A stretch of DNA of 64,000 nucleotides from Erpobdella octoculata. Its lineage: Eukaryota > Annelida > Clitellata > Hirudinida > Erpobdellidae. The stretch is taken from NCBI GenBank assembly GCA_963978895.1, contig OZ022242.1, positions 27,440,924-27,504,923 of the forward strand. Reading direction: 5' to 3'. Made by a program: the position numbers and the translations under genes. The notes beneath the pieces were generated by a model. It was not told the origin of the DNA and did not search any database. It saw only the letters and a list, made by a program, of their open reading frames with translations. How positions within the stretch are numbered: the stretch's first letter is position 1; each line of letters starts with the position of its first letter. Positions 12,001-31,510 of this stretch are shown here, piece by piece.

Positions 12001-12169
12001 ATGCGATGTACCAAAGATCATAAATCGACCAGTCGATTATTATGAGGTTTGAAGTCAAATAACTAATTTCGCACAACAATTTGCAAATTGCAACCGAGAT
12101 TTTATAATACCTCTAGGTGTTCACTCCAAGATAAAACAAGTTGCACTTTTAGAAAATTCCGGTGCAACC
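9040..12169. mobile_element. 3.1 kb TIR transposon, superfamily unassigned
   Basis: Perfect 24-bp terminal inverted repeats begin GGTTGCACCGGAATTTTC at 9040-9063 and 12146-12169. They exactly enclose the cysteine-rich coding region on the minus strand. Immediate flanks (ACACTAT on the left, TCAAGTT on the right) show no obvious duplication. The element sits within sequence rich in GAATCGTT/AACGAATC motifs (8693-8770, 12270-12415), which may be an older host element. Confidence 0.7.
9322..11618 (-). pseudogene. Candidate transposase with paired CxxC..YHxxC motifs and Cys-rich tail
   Basis: Read right to left. The frame from 11618 has CIFCSEVF then SYHKSC. A frameshift near 11340 leads to YCFICGRACHLKKRSEWC, and EARYHKNCYSCY near 10980 follows an in-frame TAA near 11085. 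After a second frameshift near 10880 a 393-residue frame (10852-9671) contains CAADNWDHNEKTVDGKRTTH, a D-x-x-D-H-N-x-x-T-x-x-G pattern known from unclassified repetitive proteins of invertebrates. A third shift near 9690 enters LPNPAEFGYQF and a cysteine-rich end (VCDCESTACASNTCPC, GGCNC). The coding region fills the element at 9040-12169, so it is probably that element's transposase. No standard DDE family was recognised. Confidence 0.55.
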
Positions 12170-12429
12170 TCAAGTTTTTAGGAACGAGCTACGCACACAA
12201 CGACGCAGCATGACATGGCACGATCCTATATGGATGTTTAGATTAGATGAGTCAGTGAAAGAAATGAGTCAACAAACGACAAACGAGTTAGGAAAAAAAC
12301 GATTCATTCAGCAAGTGCGTGTATGGGTACTTAATTAGCTCAGCAAATGAGTTAATTGAACGAATCATCATGATGAACCGAATCAAAACAATCGATTCAG
12401 TAAAAAGAATCGAACTATAATTAGATGGT

Positions 12430-12526
12430 TAGGGGAGAACCGTACTGAATGGCCACTGTACTGAACGGCTACTGAGATTATATCATTTGTAAAATTATTT
12501 TTTATGTCCATCCCTTTTTTAAAATG
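12430..12526 (+). mobile_element. Pogo-element end fragment
   Basis: It matches the left end of the pogo element at 39101 at about 90% over 97 bases: GGGGAGAACCG, ACTGAATGGCCACTGTA and ATTATTTTTTA. Homology stops at AAAATG in both copies. It abuts the R2-like LINE start at about 12527. Confidence 0.65.
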
Positions 12527-14283
12527 TAGTGGGTTCACGCGTGGAGGAAGCTTACATTGGCAAAGGTATCTTGATGCCATCGGTGAAGGCCTTCATGGAT
12601 GATACAACAATGGTTCTAAACAAATGTATCTCAATGCGACGAGCTCTTGATGCATTCAGCGGGCTGCTATCATGGTGCGGCATGAGTTTCAAGGCAACCA
12701 AGTCAAGAAGCTTATCTCTGCGACGAGGCAAGGTCGACGACAACGTGACGTTTTCAGTTGCTGGCAACAGGATCCCAACATTGAGAGAAGAACCGGTTAA
12801 GAGCCTGGGAAGGTGGTATGACGATTCGCTCAACGACACTTGACGGTGTTCTGAAGTTCTCCGATCGGCATTTGAAGATATGAAGAAAATTGATGCGGCC
12901 CCACTCCAGAGCAGGTTCAAATTGTGGTTGCTTCAGTTTGTTCTATTACCGAGATTGCTGTGGCCTCTATCAATGTATGAGATGAGCTTACCATTGGTGG
13001 AAAAGCTAGAAAGGAGGATGAATAAATTTACAAGGAAATGGTTGGGTCTGCCTCCGGGATTTACTTCGGTAGCTTTGTACAGCAAGACTGCCAAACTGAG
13101 GTTGCCACTGAAGTCTTTCGTTGAGGAGTTTAAGATAAACAAGATCCGTACGTAACTAATGCTGGATAACTCTTCGGATCAAAGAATTGTGGAGATGGGA
13201 CCACTTGTAAAGTCCGGAAAGAAATGGGTAGCCAGAAAGGAGATCGCAGAAGCTGAAGCCTCTTTACGTTGGACAGAAAGAGTTGGGGCAGTTCAACAGG
13301 ACAAACGGGGTCACGGGTCAACCCATCGAATTTGGTGGTCAAAAGCCAGCACCAGTGAACGAACAAGTCTGGTCATTCAGGAAAGAAAGAAAGCTATTGA
13401 GTCCCAGAGAATGATTAAGTTTGTTCAGTCATCTCAACAAGGAGATTGGACGATATGGGAAAATGCTGTTCAGCGTTCGCTTTCTTGGAAAGACATTTGG
13501 CAATACACACCACTACGTTTGTCTTTTTTGATTAGATCTGTTTATGATCAACTGCCATCATCCAGCAATCTTCGAAGATGGAAGTTGAAAGACGATGATT
13601 CGTGCATGTTATGTGGGCAATCGGAGACTCTCATTCACGTTCTTTCCTGTTGTTCTTTTTCACTTTCACACGGGAGGTACACTTGGCGCCATAACCATGT
13701 ACTCCGAAAATTGCTTGACTTCGTCAAAGAAGCGTGTAAGAAAGCAAAAACAAGAGGAATACAGCAGAAAAGGAAAATCTACTTTTTGAGAGAAGGCAAT
13801 CTGAAGTTCCACAGGTTCAGATCTACAAGAGACTTTGAATGTGTGATGGGTGCTGCCGACGATTGGTCGGTTTCGGCTGATTTGGATGGCGAAAGAAAAT
13901 TTCCAGAAGCTGTGAGATCTAGCGGTTTAAAGCCGGATATAATTATATCCTCTGACTTGGCCAAGACAATGCTCCTGATTGAACTCTCTGTGCCATGGGA
14001 AAGTAACATGGAATCTAGCAATATTTTCAAAGAGGAGAGATATAGGGATTTAGCATGTGATTTGAATGCCAAAGGGTTCAGGATTGAAATTTTTGCAGTC
14101 GAGGTTGGCGTTCGAGGGTTGGTTAGCAGCTCAATGTTAAAACTGCTGAAAGCTCTTGGTTTTGCAAACCGAGAAAAAACTCGAGCCATCAAGGAGATCT
14201 CCCAGACAGCTGAAGCTGCATCTTTTTGGATTTTCGCTAATAGAAAAAAGAAAGCGCTACAAGATGCATACGAAATGGTTTAG
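12527..14283 (+). pseudogene. R2-like LINE: RT end plus restriction-like endonuclease
   Basis: The 5'-truncated protein begins just before the RT catalytic box KAFMDDTTMVL. It continues through SLGRWYDDSLNDT, SRFKLWLLQFVLLPRLLWPL (thumb) and KFTRKWLGLPPGF. Then come the zinc knuckle CMLCGQSETLIHVLSCC and the nuclease part: LKPDIIISS, LLIELSVPWE, KEERYRDLA and FAVEVGVRG. The PD...E order after a C-C-H-C knuckle is the arrangement of R2/NeSL-group LINEs. In-frame stops at 12841 (TGA) and 13153 (TAA) disable it, but the last 374 codons (13159-14283) are open. The frame ends with TAG at 14281. Confidence 0.8.
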
Positions 14284-14544
14284 CCTTGTTTACATTGGGC
14301 GATAATCGTTCCGTCGATTTCAAGTTTTGTTTCGAACAGTTTTCTGCTGAACTTTGAATTTTCGTGTTTCAAGTTAGGAATTTGGAAATTTTTCTCGCCG
14401 AAGGGCGTCCGCCTGATCAACGGACGTGGGCCCACCTCTCTTAAAAGCGTCAAGAAGTTTAAGGGCCGAAACGCTAAAATGAGAGGTTCTTCTTCTGAAG
14501 ACCTTCGGCGACGAAAGCTCGCAAAGAGTTATAACACACACACA
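14284..14544 (+). other. 3' untranslated region of the R2-like LINE
   Basis: Non-coding sequence of about 260 bases runs from the TAG to the start of a CATA tract. It is GC-richer than its surroundings, with GCGTCCGCCTGATCAACGG and an inverted pair GACCTTCGGCGAC / TCTCGCCGAAGGGCG. The transition into the microsatellite suggests the LINE ends in a CATA-type tail. Confidence 0.45.
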
Positions 14545-14637
14545 TATATACATACATACATACATACATACATACATACATACATACATACATACATACA
14601 TACATACATACATACATACATACATACATACATACAC
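14545..14637. repeat. CATA microsatellite
   Basis: About 23 copies of ACAT/CATA directly follow the LINE 3' region. Shorter, interrupted CATA blocks continue at 14720-14850. Confidence 0.9.
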
Positions 14638-14639
14638 AT

Positions 14640-14710
14640 TCCCGCTCCCAGTCGTTATCCGTTCCCTGTCGCTTTCCCGCTCATTCTTTCGCTCTCAGTT
14701 GCCCCCCCCC
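14640..14710. repeat. Short block of the 18-bp CGCTCCCGGTCG-type minisatellite
   Basis: CCCGCTCCCAGTCG, CCCTGTCGCTTTCCCGCTC and TTTCGCTCTCAGTTGC are degenerate copies of the 18-bp unit seen in longer arrays at 29078, 29290, 44938 and 54838. Confidence 0.6.
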
Positions 14711-15129
14711 TAGATCCGATTCTACATACATACATATATACATACACACATACATACTTTGAATGAACATTTAGAGCCGAAATATTGTAAAAACTACATA
14801 CATACATAAACACACATACATACATGCACATACATACATATATAATCCCGTTCACGCTCACGCTCATTTTCTCCTTTCCACTCCTTCCTAACTTCTTTTA
14901 GTTCATAAAACTTAAAATAGATTTGCTAAAACTTGTTTGAAGCTTTCAAACGTTGTTACGTAAACTAAATTTGAATTTTATTACACAAATTACCTTTGAT
15001 GGTCGTACATAAGCACTTTCGGCCTGGAAAGTTTTTTAGCCTACCTGAGCCCGGAGTTAGGAGTCCAAACATTCATCCCCTGTATGAAAACTACCTCCTT
15101 GCCAATTTCATCAAGATCGCTCTCCCGGT

Positions 15130-15245
15130 CCGCTCATTTTGTGATCGATTTCAATTTTTTTCACAAAAACCTTCTACCATTGCCTCTCAAGCTTGTGTAA
15201 AAATTGCACTACGATTGAATGAATGGTGTAGCAATGCATAAAGGA
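15130..15245. repeat. T1 tail repeat, copy 1
   Basis: It contains CGCTCATTTTGTGA, a T-rich run with CACAAAAACCTTC, CAAGCTTGTGTAAAAATT and GAATGGTGTAGCAATGCATAA, then a CATA/TA tract. The same order occurs at 18846-18970 and 45130-45235, always beside a microsatellite. Origin unknown; it behaves like the 3' tail of a retroelement. Confidence 0.6.
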
Positions 15246-15270
15246 CATCTATACTTACATACATATTCTC

Positions 15271-15480
<210 letters not shown>

Positions 15481-15503
15481 TGAACGTATTTCGGCATAAT
15501 GTT

Positions 15504-16488
15504 TTCTTTTAGGCATGCTCTGTTAAAAATGATAGACCACTTTGCGTTGATACGTTTTTTCGCCAAGCTTTCAAAATCTCTTGAATTCATGATAACTCCG
15601 CTTTTTAAATAGATTTATTAAAAACGAGGGCTGACCGATCGGTTTCGCAGAAAAGCATCTTCGGAGCCCTTTAAATTACGAAGTTAAAATGTATTTACTA
15701 TAATGCGAAAATAGAATGAAACTATAAAACGACGAGAATAAACATTAATGAAAACTGAAATAGAAAAACAACGTATGGAAAGTGGAAAGCAAGATATAAA
15801 AGGTAGGTAACTAACGTACAAGATTAGTAAAAACCGAAGCGGAACGGAAAATAATTGTAAACAAAACGAAAACATGGCGATAGTGGCCGCAGCGCAGGTA
15901 TTTACGCAACTATGCGCTAGGTAATTGTTGTCAGGTGCGCGCAATCAGGCTAGGTACGTCTACCGCGTCGTATTGTTATATTAACGTTGTTGACGAGTCG
16001 AGCAAATAGCTGGAAAGAAGACACGGACTCCACCGGAAGACGGTCATCCGACGAGTCACCAACGCCGCGGCCACGCACACTTTCCAGACTGGAGTTATCA
16101 CGTGATGGGGATCCATGGACGGGACACAGGCTTTGGCCATCATTGCCGACGACGTCGGCGATCGGAAGGTGAGCAGGAGTAAGAGGGCCGACTCCTTGGT
16201 TGCCACGAGAAATAAAGTTGTCCTCACCGCTCGCCGATGAAACCAGATGAACATTGTTAAGAACATCGGTTGTCGGAGTCAGAGGACAAATGGCGATTAG
16301 AGTGTCTTCTTCTGGGTGGCCAAAAGAAACGGAATTGTTTTCGCCGGTGGCCATCTGAACTTCTTTAACTTCATTAAGATCATCTGTAGTCTGATGGCTA
16401 ACGGTAATTGGAGTGTCAACTTCTTGGTCACTACAAGAAGCGGAATTGTCTTCGCTGCATACGGCCAGATCTTGGTCGATGCTACAAC
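15504..16488 (-). mobile_element. Inverted partial copy of the Penelope-like element
   Basis: This 985-base segment is the reverse complement of 17601-18517, allowing a 68-base deletion in the latter. It encodes the same C-terminal tail and 3' region as the adjacent plus-strand element. The two arms diverge from the 1.1 kb centre. Penelope-like elements are known for partial copies of themselves at the 5' end in direct or inverted orientation; this is the inverted type. Confidence 0.85.
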
Positions 16489-17600
16489 TACAACAACAAC
16501 TACAACTAAACTCCGTTCTAAAGTTCACAACGGAGGTCAGCAATTTTAACAAGCAGTTGGCGTACCTTGATCTTCTGCTCACGCAAACCGAACACGGTTT
16601 TAGATCAACTGTATACACAAAACCAACAAGCGGTGGCGATTGTCTAAGCGGCGATAGTTACTGCCCTGAAAGGTACAAAACCAGTGTAATTACCGGTTAT
16701 CTAAATCGTGCTTACAACTACTCTGACAATTGGAACGACTTTGATGCTGAACTCAAAAGAATAAAAGCTCTCCTTATTAACAACAATTTCTCAAATACAA
16801 TGGTCGACGAAACTATAAAAAAGTTCGTCGCTGGAAAAGTTAATAACTCAGTAACCACAGAGCAATCTAAGAGGTCATTCCTTCCCATCTTCTATCGTGC
16901 TCAAATGCACGACAACTACAAACAGGATGAAAAAGTAATAAGAAATATAATCTATGACAACGTTAAAGTTTCCAATCCTTCATCCGAGGAGTTAAAACTG
17001 CACATCTACTACAAAAACTTTAAAACCCATAACCTGGTTCTGAGAAATAGCCCTATTAACGGCGGCGTTTTGCAGAGAAAAAACGTCGTCTACAAGTTTA
17101 CTTGCCCATATGCTCACAATAATCTTGAAACCTACATCGGCCACACTCGGACAACACTCTCTCGCCGTCTGACGATGCACACACAGGGTGGGAGTCTACA
17201 CGCGCATTTTATCAAATTCCACGGCTCTAAACCAAACCAAAAAATGCTTCGCGACAACACCGAGGTTGTCTCTTACGACCCTGATCCTAATCGTCTCAAA
17301 ATTAAAGAGGCGTTGATGATCTCTCAGCAACGACCTAGCATAAATATCCATGACGACAAGTTCGGACGTACCTTGCTGCTACATTGTGGTGCAGACGGCG
17401 GCTGTGCTAACGTCTATCCCGTCACTCATAACTCCGCAAGTGAAACGACTTCGCGTGCGGATGAGCCACGCCATACTTCGAATGTGTGCGCTCACTCTCA
17501 TGTTTCAAAAGTCGGTGGTGAGGTGGTTTCTACTTCCTGTGGCGACAGACCAGTCGACCCTGTAATCACCACTTGCCTTCCGTCTGCCGACGTTCTTGGC

Positions 17601-19010
<1,410 letters not shown>

Positions 19011-19209
19011 AAATTCATTTTTATCTATACAATAATTATTGTTGTAGTAAAAATGAATTGTTTTATTATTATTATTGTTTAAATACAAAGAGTTGTTATT
19101 ATTTTATTGGTGGTCGGCAACCTCCTACGCTTTGATAAAACGCTGGTCGGCAAGTTCGACGTTACTGGCGAAAATCGATGGTCGGCAACTTCGAGGTCGG
19201 CAACTCCGT

Positions 19210-19325
19210 ACGTTATAACTATTACCACGGCAATGCCGGCGCAGTAGCAATTTTACCGATTATTTCACCGGTGGGATTGCCGGGGAAATGATCGGTCACC
19301 GCCGGTGCAATAGCAGCAAATAAAT
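19210..19325. repeat. ACGTTATAACTATTACC / GGCTCAGTAGC-type repeat
   Basis: It begins ACGTTATAACTATTACCACGG and contains GCAGTAGCAATTTTACCGAT and CACCGCCGGTGCAATAGCAG. The same modules recur at 28380-28510, 30780-31400 and 31511-31748. Probably a small non-autonomous element. Confidence 0.5.
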
Positions 19326-19986
19326 TATTAAATAATTAATAAAATAATCTTTATTTAATCAAATATTTATAATTAACAAAATAATGTGTCGTCTTCAGGC
19401 AGACTACCTGCATAGTTTATTTATATATTTGGATTCTCCATTTCATAATTTCGGGGGCTTAGGCCTCCGGAGAATGGCGGGAAGATTGCAGCCTGTGACG
19501 CACAGTATATAAAATCAGCGAGCTAAGAAATTCCGCCATAACTCTCTCGTCTTTTTCTGTGCATTTCGTTCTCGCGTTCTGTAATCAACCAATCAGTGAT
19601 TTCTTTCATGCAAGAAAACAAGGTAAATTGATTTATTAAAATTAAATTATTATCTATTACTACCGTGGTTTTTCTTTATTTCTCTCGCTCCCGTTTCCTT
19701 TCTCACTTGATTTCCCGCCGCGAACTTATCAATTTGTATCAAAATCTGTTTTTTTTTACATTTTCTATTTCTAAGTTTAAACAAATAAGTAATTAAAATA
19801 TTTTCTAATTTCTAGCATAGATTAATTTTAAATTGCAATTGCATTTGTTGATTTAAAATATTTTCTAGCAGTAAAATTAGAATAGTATTCATATTACGCA
19901 AATTAAAATTGTTTATATAAACTGTAAGTCGCGTGCAGTGTAAGGCTGTAAGAATAGGTCCAAGATCAACATCAGTGCATATTGTT
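19326..19986. other. Region before the P element, with a promoter-like stretch
   Basis: No coding frame. A GC-richer block at 19450-19580 has TATATAAAA at 19506-19514, then CTCTCTCGTCTTTTTCTGTG about 40 bases later, and a candidate splice donor ACAAG|GTAAATT at 19620. It could be a promoter with a non-coding first exon, but it lies outside the transposon end at 19987 and no partner exon is identifiable. Confidence 0.3.
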
Positions 19987-20213
19987 CATATATATAGAAT
20001 AGATATATCGGAGATGAGCAGGTTTTGAGCGAGATGCCAAGATGGCCTCCGAAAAAACGATTTAGAGGTCTTTTTGGTTACATGAATATTCATTATTTGT
20101 ATTAATCTATTTTTGGTTCCTTTGTTGTTTGGTTCCTTTCGCGCCGTTTCAAGTTCTATTTTTGTTTCGTCTGTTCTGTTCTTTCACTTTCGAATCTTCT
20201 ATAAAAATATAAA

Positions 20214-27018
<6,805 letters not shown>

Positions 27019-28880
27019 AAGTTAATATAAAATATTTTTCTTGGTTTTTCTCTTCAATAATAAAACACTTTATGAATTGCAGTAAAACTGTAGTATCATT
27101 TATTTAAATGAGATGATGTGAGACTCATACCAATACAGTTCAGGACTGCAAGTGATAAATTCAATTAAGATAATCAAAAACTAATAAATACTTCTGCTAA
27201 TTAAACAACTTTTAAACTAACTAAATATTAGTTGCGATAATTACAAATGTGAGTAAGTAATAAGACAGAAAGATAACTACGAGCAACATCCATCTGGTTC
27301 TGGTAGGTCGCTGCTATTGCCCTGAGAGAGCGCTGAGTGGAAATTTATCTATGACTAGCTAGTTTTCCCGCTCCCGATCGCCTTCCCGTTCCCGGCCGCA
27401 TTCCCGCTCCCGATTGCTCTTCTCTTCCTGGTCGCTTTTTCGCTCGCTCTTTCGCTCTCCAAACGATTCTGCTAGCCACATGACCTCTAAAAACGCAAAA
27501 TTTCTGCTCCAAGATATATGATAGAAACCGTACCAAAGACAGCCAAGTCGCCAAGTACTTTTACTTTGATATTATTTCAATTTTTCTTGGTGTTCTGTTG
27601 CTAATTTATTGTTTTCAATGTTTTTTTAATTTTTCTTAAGGCAATTTGACATAAAGCGCCGCATTTAAAGAAACGGTTTTAGACATGGAGCGGTTTACGC
27701 AACTCGTACTTCTAAAGCAAACTAATATTTTTCAATTTTTTACTTCCAAAATTTTTTTCCTAAATTGTCTATTTTTATTTTAAATGTGTTGAATTTTTAT
27801 TACCTTTATTCCTACTGTTCACTTTTTTTTTTTTTGGTTTGGTTTATTTGGTTTAATTTGTTTATTGGAATGATGATAAGCAAAAAAAACAGATCACAAG
27901 AAAAAGTACAACAAAATAAACATCACCCAAAAGGAGTCTCCCAAGGGAATTACTTCCCATCTAGGGGATATCCTTATAGTAAATAATAAAAATGAGAATA
28001 AACCACAAACAGAAAACACAAAATCAATCTCATTGAAAGAAAAAAAATAAAATATAAGTCTTCAGATTTCATTTCAATTTCTATCGCTATTGACAAATAG
28101 ATCTTCATCAGGAACTACGTTAACTTCGGGAGTAATTTATAAATGTTCTAAAGTGCTATAATTTTTGTTTTTTTTTCAGTTATTTATGTTGTAATTAGTC
28201 TTTATTTCCCTTATTGATGTTTTAAATATCATTTACGTTAAAAAACCGGCCATTTTTCATCGAAATCGGTTCAGGACGCTATACTGCAGGATTACCCCCT
28301 AACGGCCCTAACCCTACCTCTAACCCTTTAGAAAATATGCACATCTTTATCAATTAATCAAAGAATCAATTGTTTTGGCAAAAGCGCCGGCTCAGTAGCA
28401 ATTTTACCGCTTAATTTATTGCCCCGGCTAACGGCGCCCACTTCCTTGGTCGACCTTGGTAATAGTATTTAATAGTTTATAACGTTCTGGTACGACAGCG
28501 GAGACTAAACTCCGGTTTGTAAGAAACAGAAGCGTCGATTTCTTATAGCTAAAAGTAGTTGATATGAGCTTTATTTTAATTTAACGCGATATCCGACATA
28601 AGAAATATACAATTCTAATTTACCGATAACACAGGCGACGTTAAATAGACATAAATAGACCATCGAACTAAATAAAATTCAATGTCAACTGAAATTTTTA
28701 TAAAAAAAATTTGTTAATTTTAATAAAGTTAAAAATTTATTTTGTACATAAAAAATTCTTTTTTTTCTATTAAAAAAATACTTGATTAAGTTACTATACG
28801 GTTGTAACTATCAGTTCTTCGTTTCGTATCTACGGTCTACTAGGCTGCCTCGCTAAAAGCCTTCCTTAACAACAGGCGGG
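27019..28880. other. 3' part of the P element, non-coding
   Basis: AATAAA signals lie near 27057. A degenerate 18-bp minisatellite block (CGCTCCCGATCG-like) is at 27365-27470. A CCCTAA-type block with the GGCTCAGTAGCAATTTTACC repeat is at 28305-28430, and ATAGTTTATAACG near 28470. No plausible gene; the open frames present are short and T-rich. Confidence 0.5.
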
Positions 28881-29077
28881 CCGATATATCTATTCTATAT
28901 ATATGATATTGTTAATGATCTGCTATCGGTTCCTAATTGGCAGAAATTCTACTCCTTTCTTGCATTCAGCGCCAGGCGTGTTCAACATTTGTGATAAATT
29001 TTGATTGTTGTGTATTGCAGCTGAAGAAAGTGTAGTTAAGTTAAGTTTTATATTAGCAGGGTACCCGGTGTTTCAAA

Positions 29078-29525
29078 GGTTTTTCTCGCTCCCGTTTCCT
29101 TCCTCGCTTGCTCTCCCGCCCCCGGTCGATTTCCCGCCCCCGGTCGCTTTCCCGCTTCCGGTTGCTTTCTCGTTCCTGCTTGCTCTCCCACTACCGGTCG
29201 CCTTCCCGATTGCAAATTTTTAAAATACCTCCTTAATTTGTTGGCGCCCATTAAAAAAAAGCGCCCGGGGGTACATGTCCACCCCTGCTTTCCTGGTCGA
29301 TTTCCCGCTTCCTGTCGCTTTCTCGTTCCTGCTTGCAAATTTTTAAAATGCCTGCTTAATTTTTTGGCGCCCCTTAAGAATTGATTTCCCACTTCCGGTT
29401 GCTTTCTCGTTCCTGATTGCTCTCACGTGTCCGGTAAATTTCCCGCTTCCGGTCGTTTTCTCTTTCCTGCTTGCTCTACCGTTCCCGGTCGCTTTCCCAC
29501 TTCCGTTCGCTTTCCCACTTCCGGT
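29078..29525. repeat. 18-bp minisatellite arrays (CGGTCGCTTTCCCGCTTC type)
   Basis: Two degenerate arrays (29078-29220, 29285-29525) of an 18-base unit, CGGT(C/T)GCTTTC(C/T)CGCTTC. They are separated by a repeated spacer (TTTTTAAAATACCTCCTTAATT / TTTTTAAAATGCCTGCTTAATT). The array begins right after GGGTACCCGGTGTTTC, a motif also seen before the array at 44938 (GGGGTGCCCGGCGTTGCCCG). Confidence 0.75.
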
Positions 29526-29696
29526 TTATGAGTAGTTCTTAAATATATGATTAATTAAAAATAGGTTTAAACTAAATTCGAGTTGGATTACACCCATCAC
29601 CAAGGAAACATAGAGAGAGACAGAGAAAAAATAAATTGCATTGTTCTTCTATTTATTTTAATTATTTTATTAATTAATAAATAAATAATAAAAAAA

Positions 29697-29870
<174 letters not shown>

Positions 29871-29947
29871 ATTTAATTTAATTTATTTCCAGTTGTTTAA
29901 GGTATATATATATATATATACTAAAAATGTTATTGTTTTTTTCAACA

Positions 29948-30170
29948 GAAAATCCACCGTGTCCCGACAATTGGACGCCAATTGCAATGGAAAATCTTAC
30001 AGAAAGGCGAAAACCAATGACTCGGGAGGAAATGTTTACGGAGGCCCACCTCTTGTTTCATTCACTGGCCAACGCCATGCAGGATTTGTGAAAGCCCACG
30101 TATGAAAGACCTGGCAACATTTCGTGTTCTCCGAAATTATATCCAACAAAAGAAAGATTTTCAAGTCAAC
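29948..30170 (+). pseudogene. Unassigned exon-like open frame
   Basis: Following a T-rich tract and CAACAG, a frame reads [20 protein letters not shown], then [20 protein letters not shown]. After a TGA at 30090 it continues [20 protein letters not shown]. Codon content looks protein-like and a pyrimidine tract plus AG precedes it. I recognise no family. Probably one exon of an old element. Confidence 0.25.
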
Positions 30171-30779
30171 CTAGGTAAATATTACATGTTATGAGGTAAC
30201 TTTTTGTTATAAGCTATTAAAATAATTTTGCTTTTGGAGCAGTGGATCAGCCCGTTTAGCCGGTAAACAAGCCAGAAAATTAATAAAACACCAACTAGCA
30301 GGGCTTTTTTTGCACCCACTGTCGTGGCAGTTACAAAATGTTTTGATTTGTTTTATTATTATTATTGTTGTTGTTACAAACTTTTTTGTTTGTCTTTTAG
30401 ATTTGCAAATCAAGTTTACTTGAAATAAAAGTTTCTTTTGAAAAACTAGTTTTTTTTTACTTGTTTCATATCAACTGGTTTTGTGCCAGACTAGTAATAA
30501 AAAGTGTACTCATGCAATTAGTTGTAATTTTTTTATTCTTGTTAAATTAATTAAGTTAAATTTATTTACACTATAATGAAAAAAATGTGTCTAAACCTGT
30601 AGCACGAGCACACCATAATGACTGGTCGATGTACAGTTACGTCACGATGACAGCGACGAAATCATTAAAGCAGTTTTTTTCAAGCCCGAAAGCGTAACGG
30701 GGAAGGGCAAACAGATATTTGCAGGCGCTAGTTAATGACGCAAAAAAACTTATACTATTCCAGAAGCGTCGACGCAAGC

Positions 30780-31400
30780 TCACTAAAGCAATTTTACCAA
30801 TTATTGCCACGGCGGTACTGTCGGCTCATTAGCAATTTTACGGATTATTGCCACGGCGGCACGACGGTACTGCCAGCACATTAGCACTTTTACGTTAATG
30901 CTATTGCCACGACGGATCTTTGATTCGCTATATCTTTATTAATTTTATTTTTTTGAACAGTATATGGTATATTCAAACTCAAAATTTGTACCTTTATATA
31001 AAAATATTAATGAAATTTAAAAAAATTATTTTGAAATTTTTATGCTACTACCTAGGATAGGGTTTAAGGGTAGGGATAGGGGTAGGGATAGGGTTAGGGG
31101 TAGGGTTAGGGTTCGGGTTAGGGTTAGGGTTAGAGCTAGGGATAGGGTTATGGTTAGGGATAGGGTTAGTAGCAATTTTACCGATTGTAATCACGTCGAA
31201 CCGCCGGGGCAATAGCAGCGACCCAATTTTACCGATTTTTTCACCGGCGGTACTGCCGGCTCAGTAGCAATTTTACCTATTATTTCACCGGCGAGAATGC
31301 CGGCTCAGTAGCAATTTCACCGGCGGTACTGACGCCGGCGGCTCAGTAGCAATTTTACTAATTATTTCCACGGCAAACCGCCGGGGCAATAACAACGACC
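30780..31400. repeat. Array of GGCTCAGTAGCAATTTTACCGATT modules with telomere-like block
   Basis: At least six copies of a module of roughly 60 bases: CAGTAGCAATTTTACC, GATTATTTCCACGGCGG, TACTGCCGGCTCAGTAGC, plus CCGCCGGGGCAATA(G/A)CA. A TTAGGG-like block (31062-31170) interrupts the array. No coding capacity. Confidence 0.7.
31062..31170 (+). repeat. Degenerate telomere-like (TTAGGG)n tract
   Basis: About 17 hexamers of TAGGGT/AGGGAT/AGGGGT type in one orientation, interspersed with variants (GGTTCGGG, AGAGCTAGGG). A shorter CCCTAA-oriented piece is at 28305-28325 and a short TTAGGG piece at 31645-31655, each next to the same GGCTCAGTAGC module. Confidence 0.7.
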
Positions 31401-31510
31401 TTTAACAATTGCCACTCAATTGTATTAAACACTTTTTTAGTTATGATTAGGATGACAAAAGTTAGCTATGATAGAGCTTAATTATTATTTTATCGGTGCT
31501 GAATTCGAAA

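Noticed and set aside
8689..12413. A hAT element with TAGAGATGGGCGAAGTTCG start enclosing the 9040 element
   Set aside because: The left motif looks like a hAT end, but the right side (AATCGAACTATAATTAGATGG) does not pair cleanly and no 8-bp duplication is visible.
13779..14192. A 137-residue minus-strand protein
   Set aside because: Shadow of the R2-like LINE coding strand; no independent motif.
14374..14766. Open frames of MYVC or HTYI repeats
   Set aside because: Translation of the CATA microsatellite; likewise 36051-36375.
29048..29392. Open frames rich in P, A and F, or in R, G and E, across the 18-bp arrays
   Set aside because: The array unit is a multiple of three, so it stays open in several frames; composition is the only signal and no start, domain or neighbour supports a gene. 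Same at 27345-27554, 44890-45162 and 54779-54967.
31062..31170. A true chromosome end
   Set aside because: The tract is short, degenerate and internal, with normal transposon sequence on both sides.
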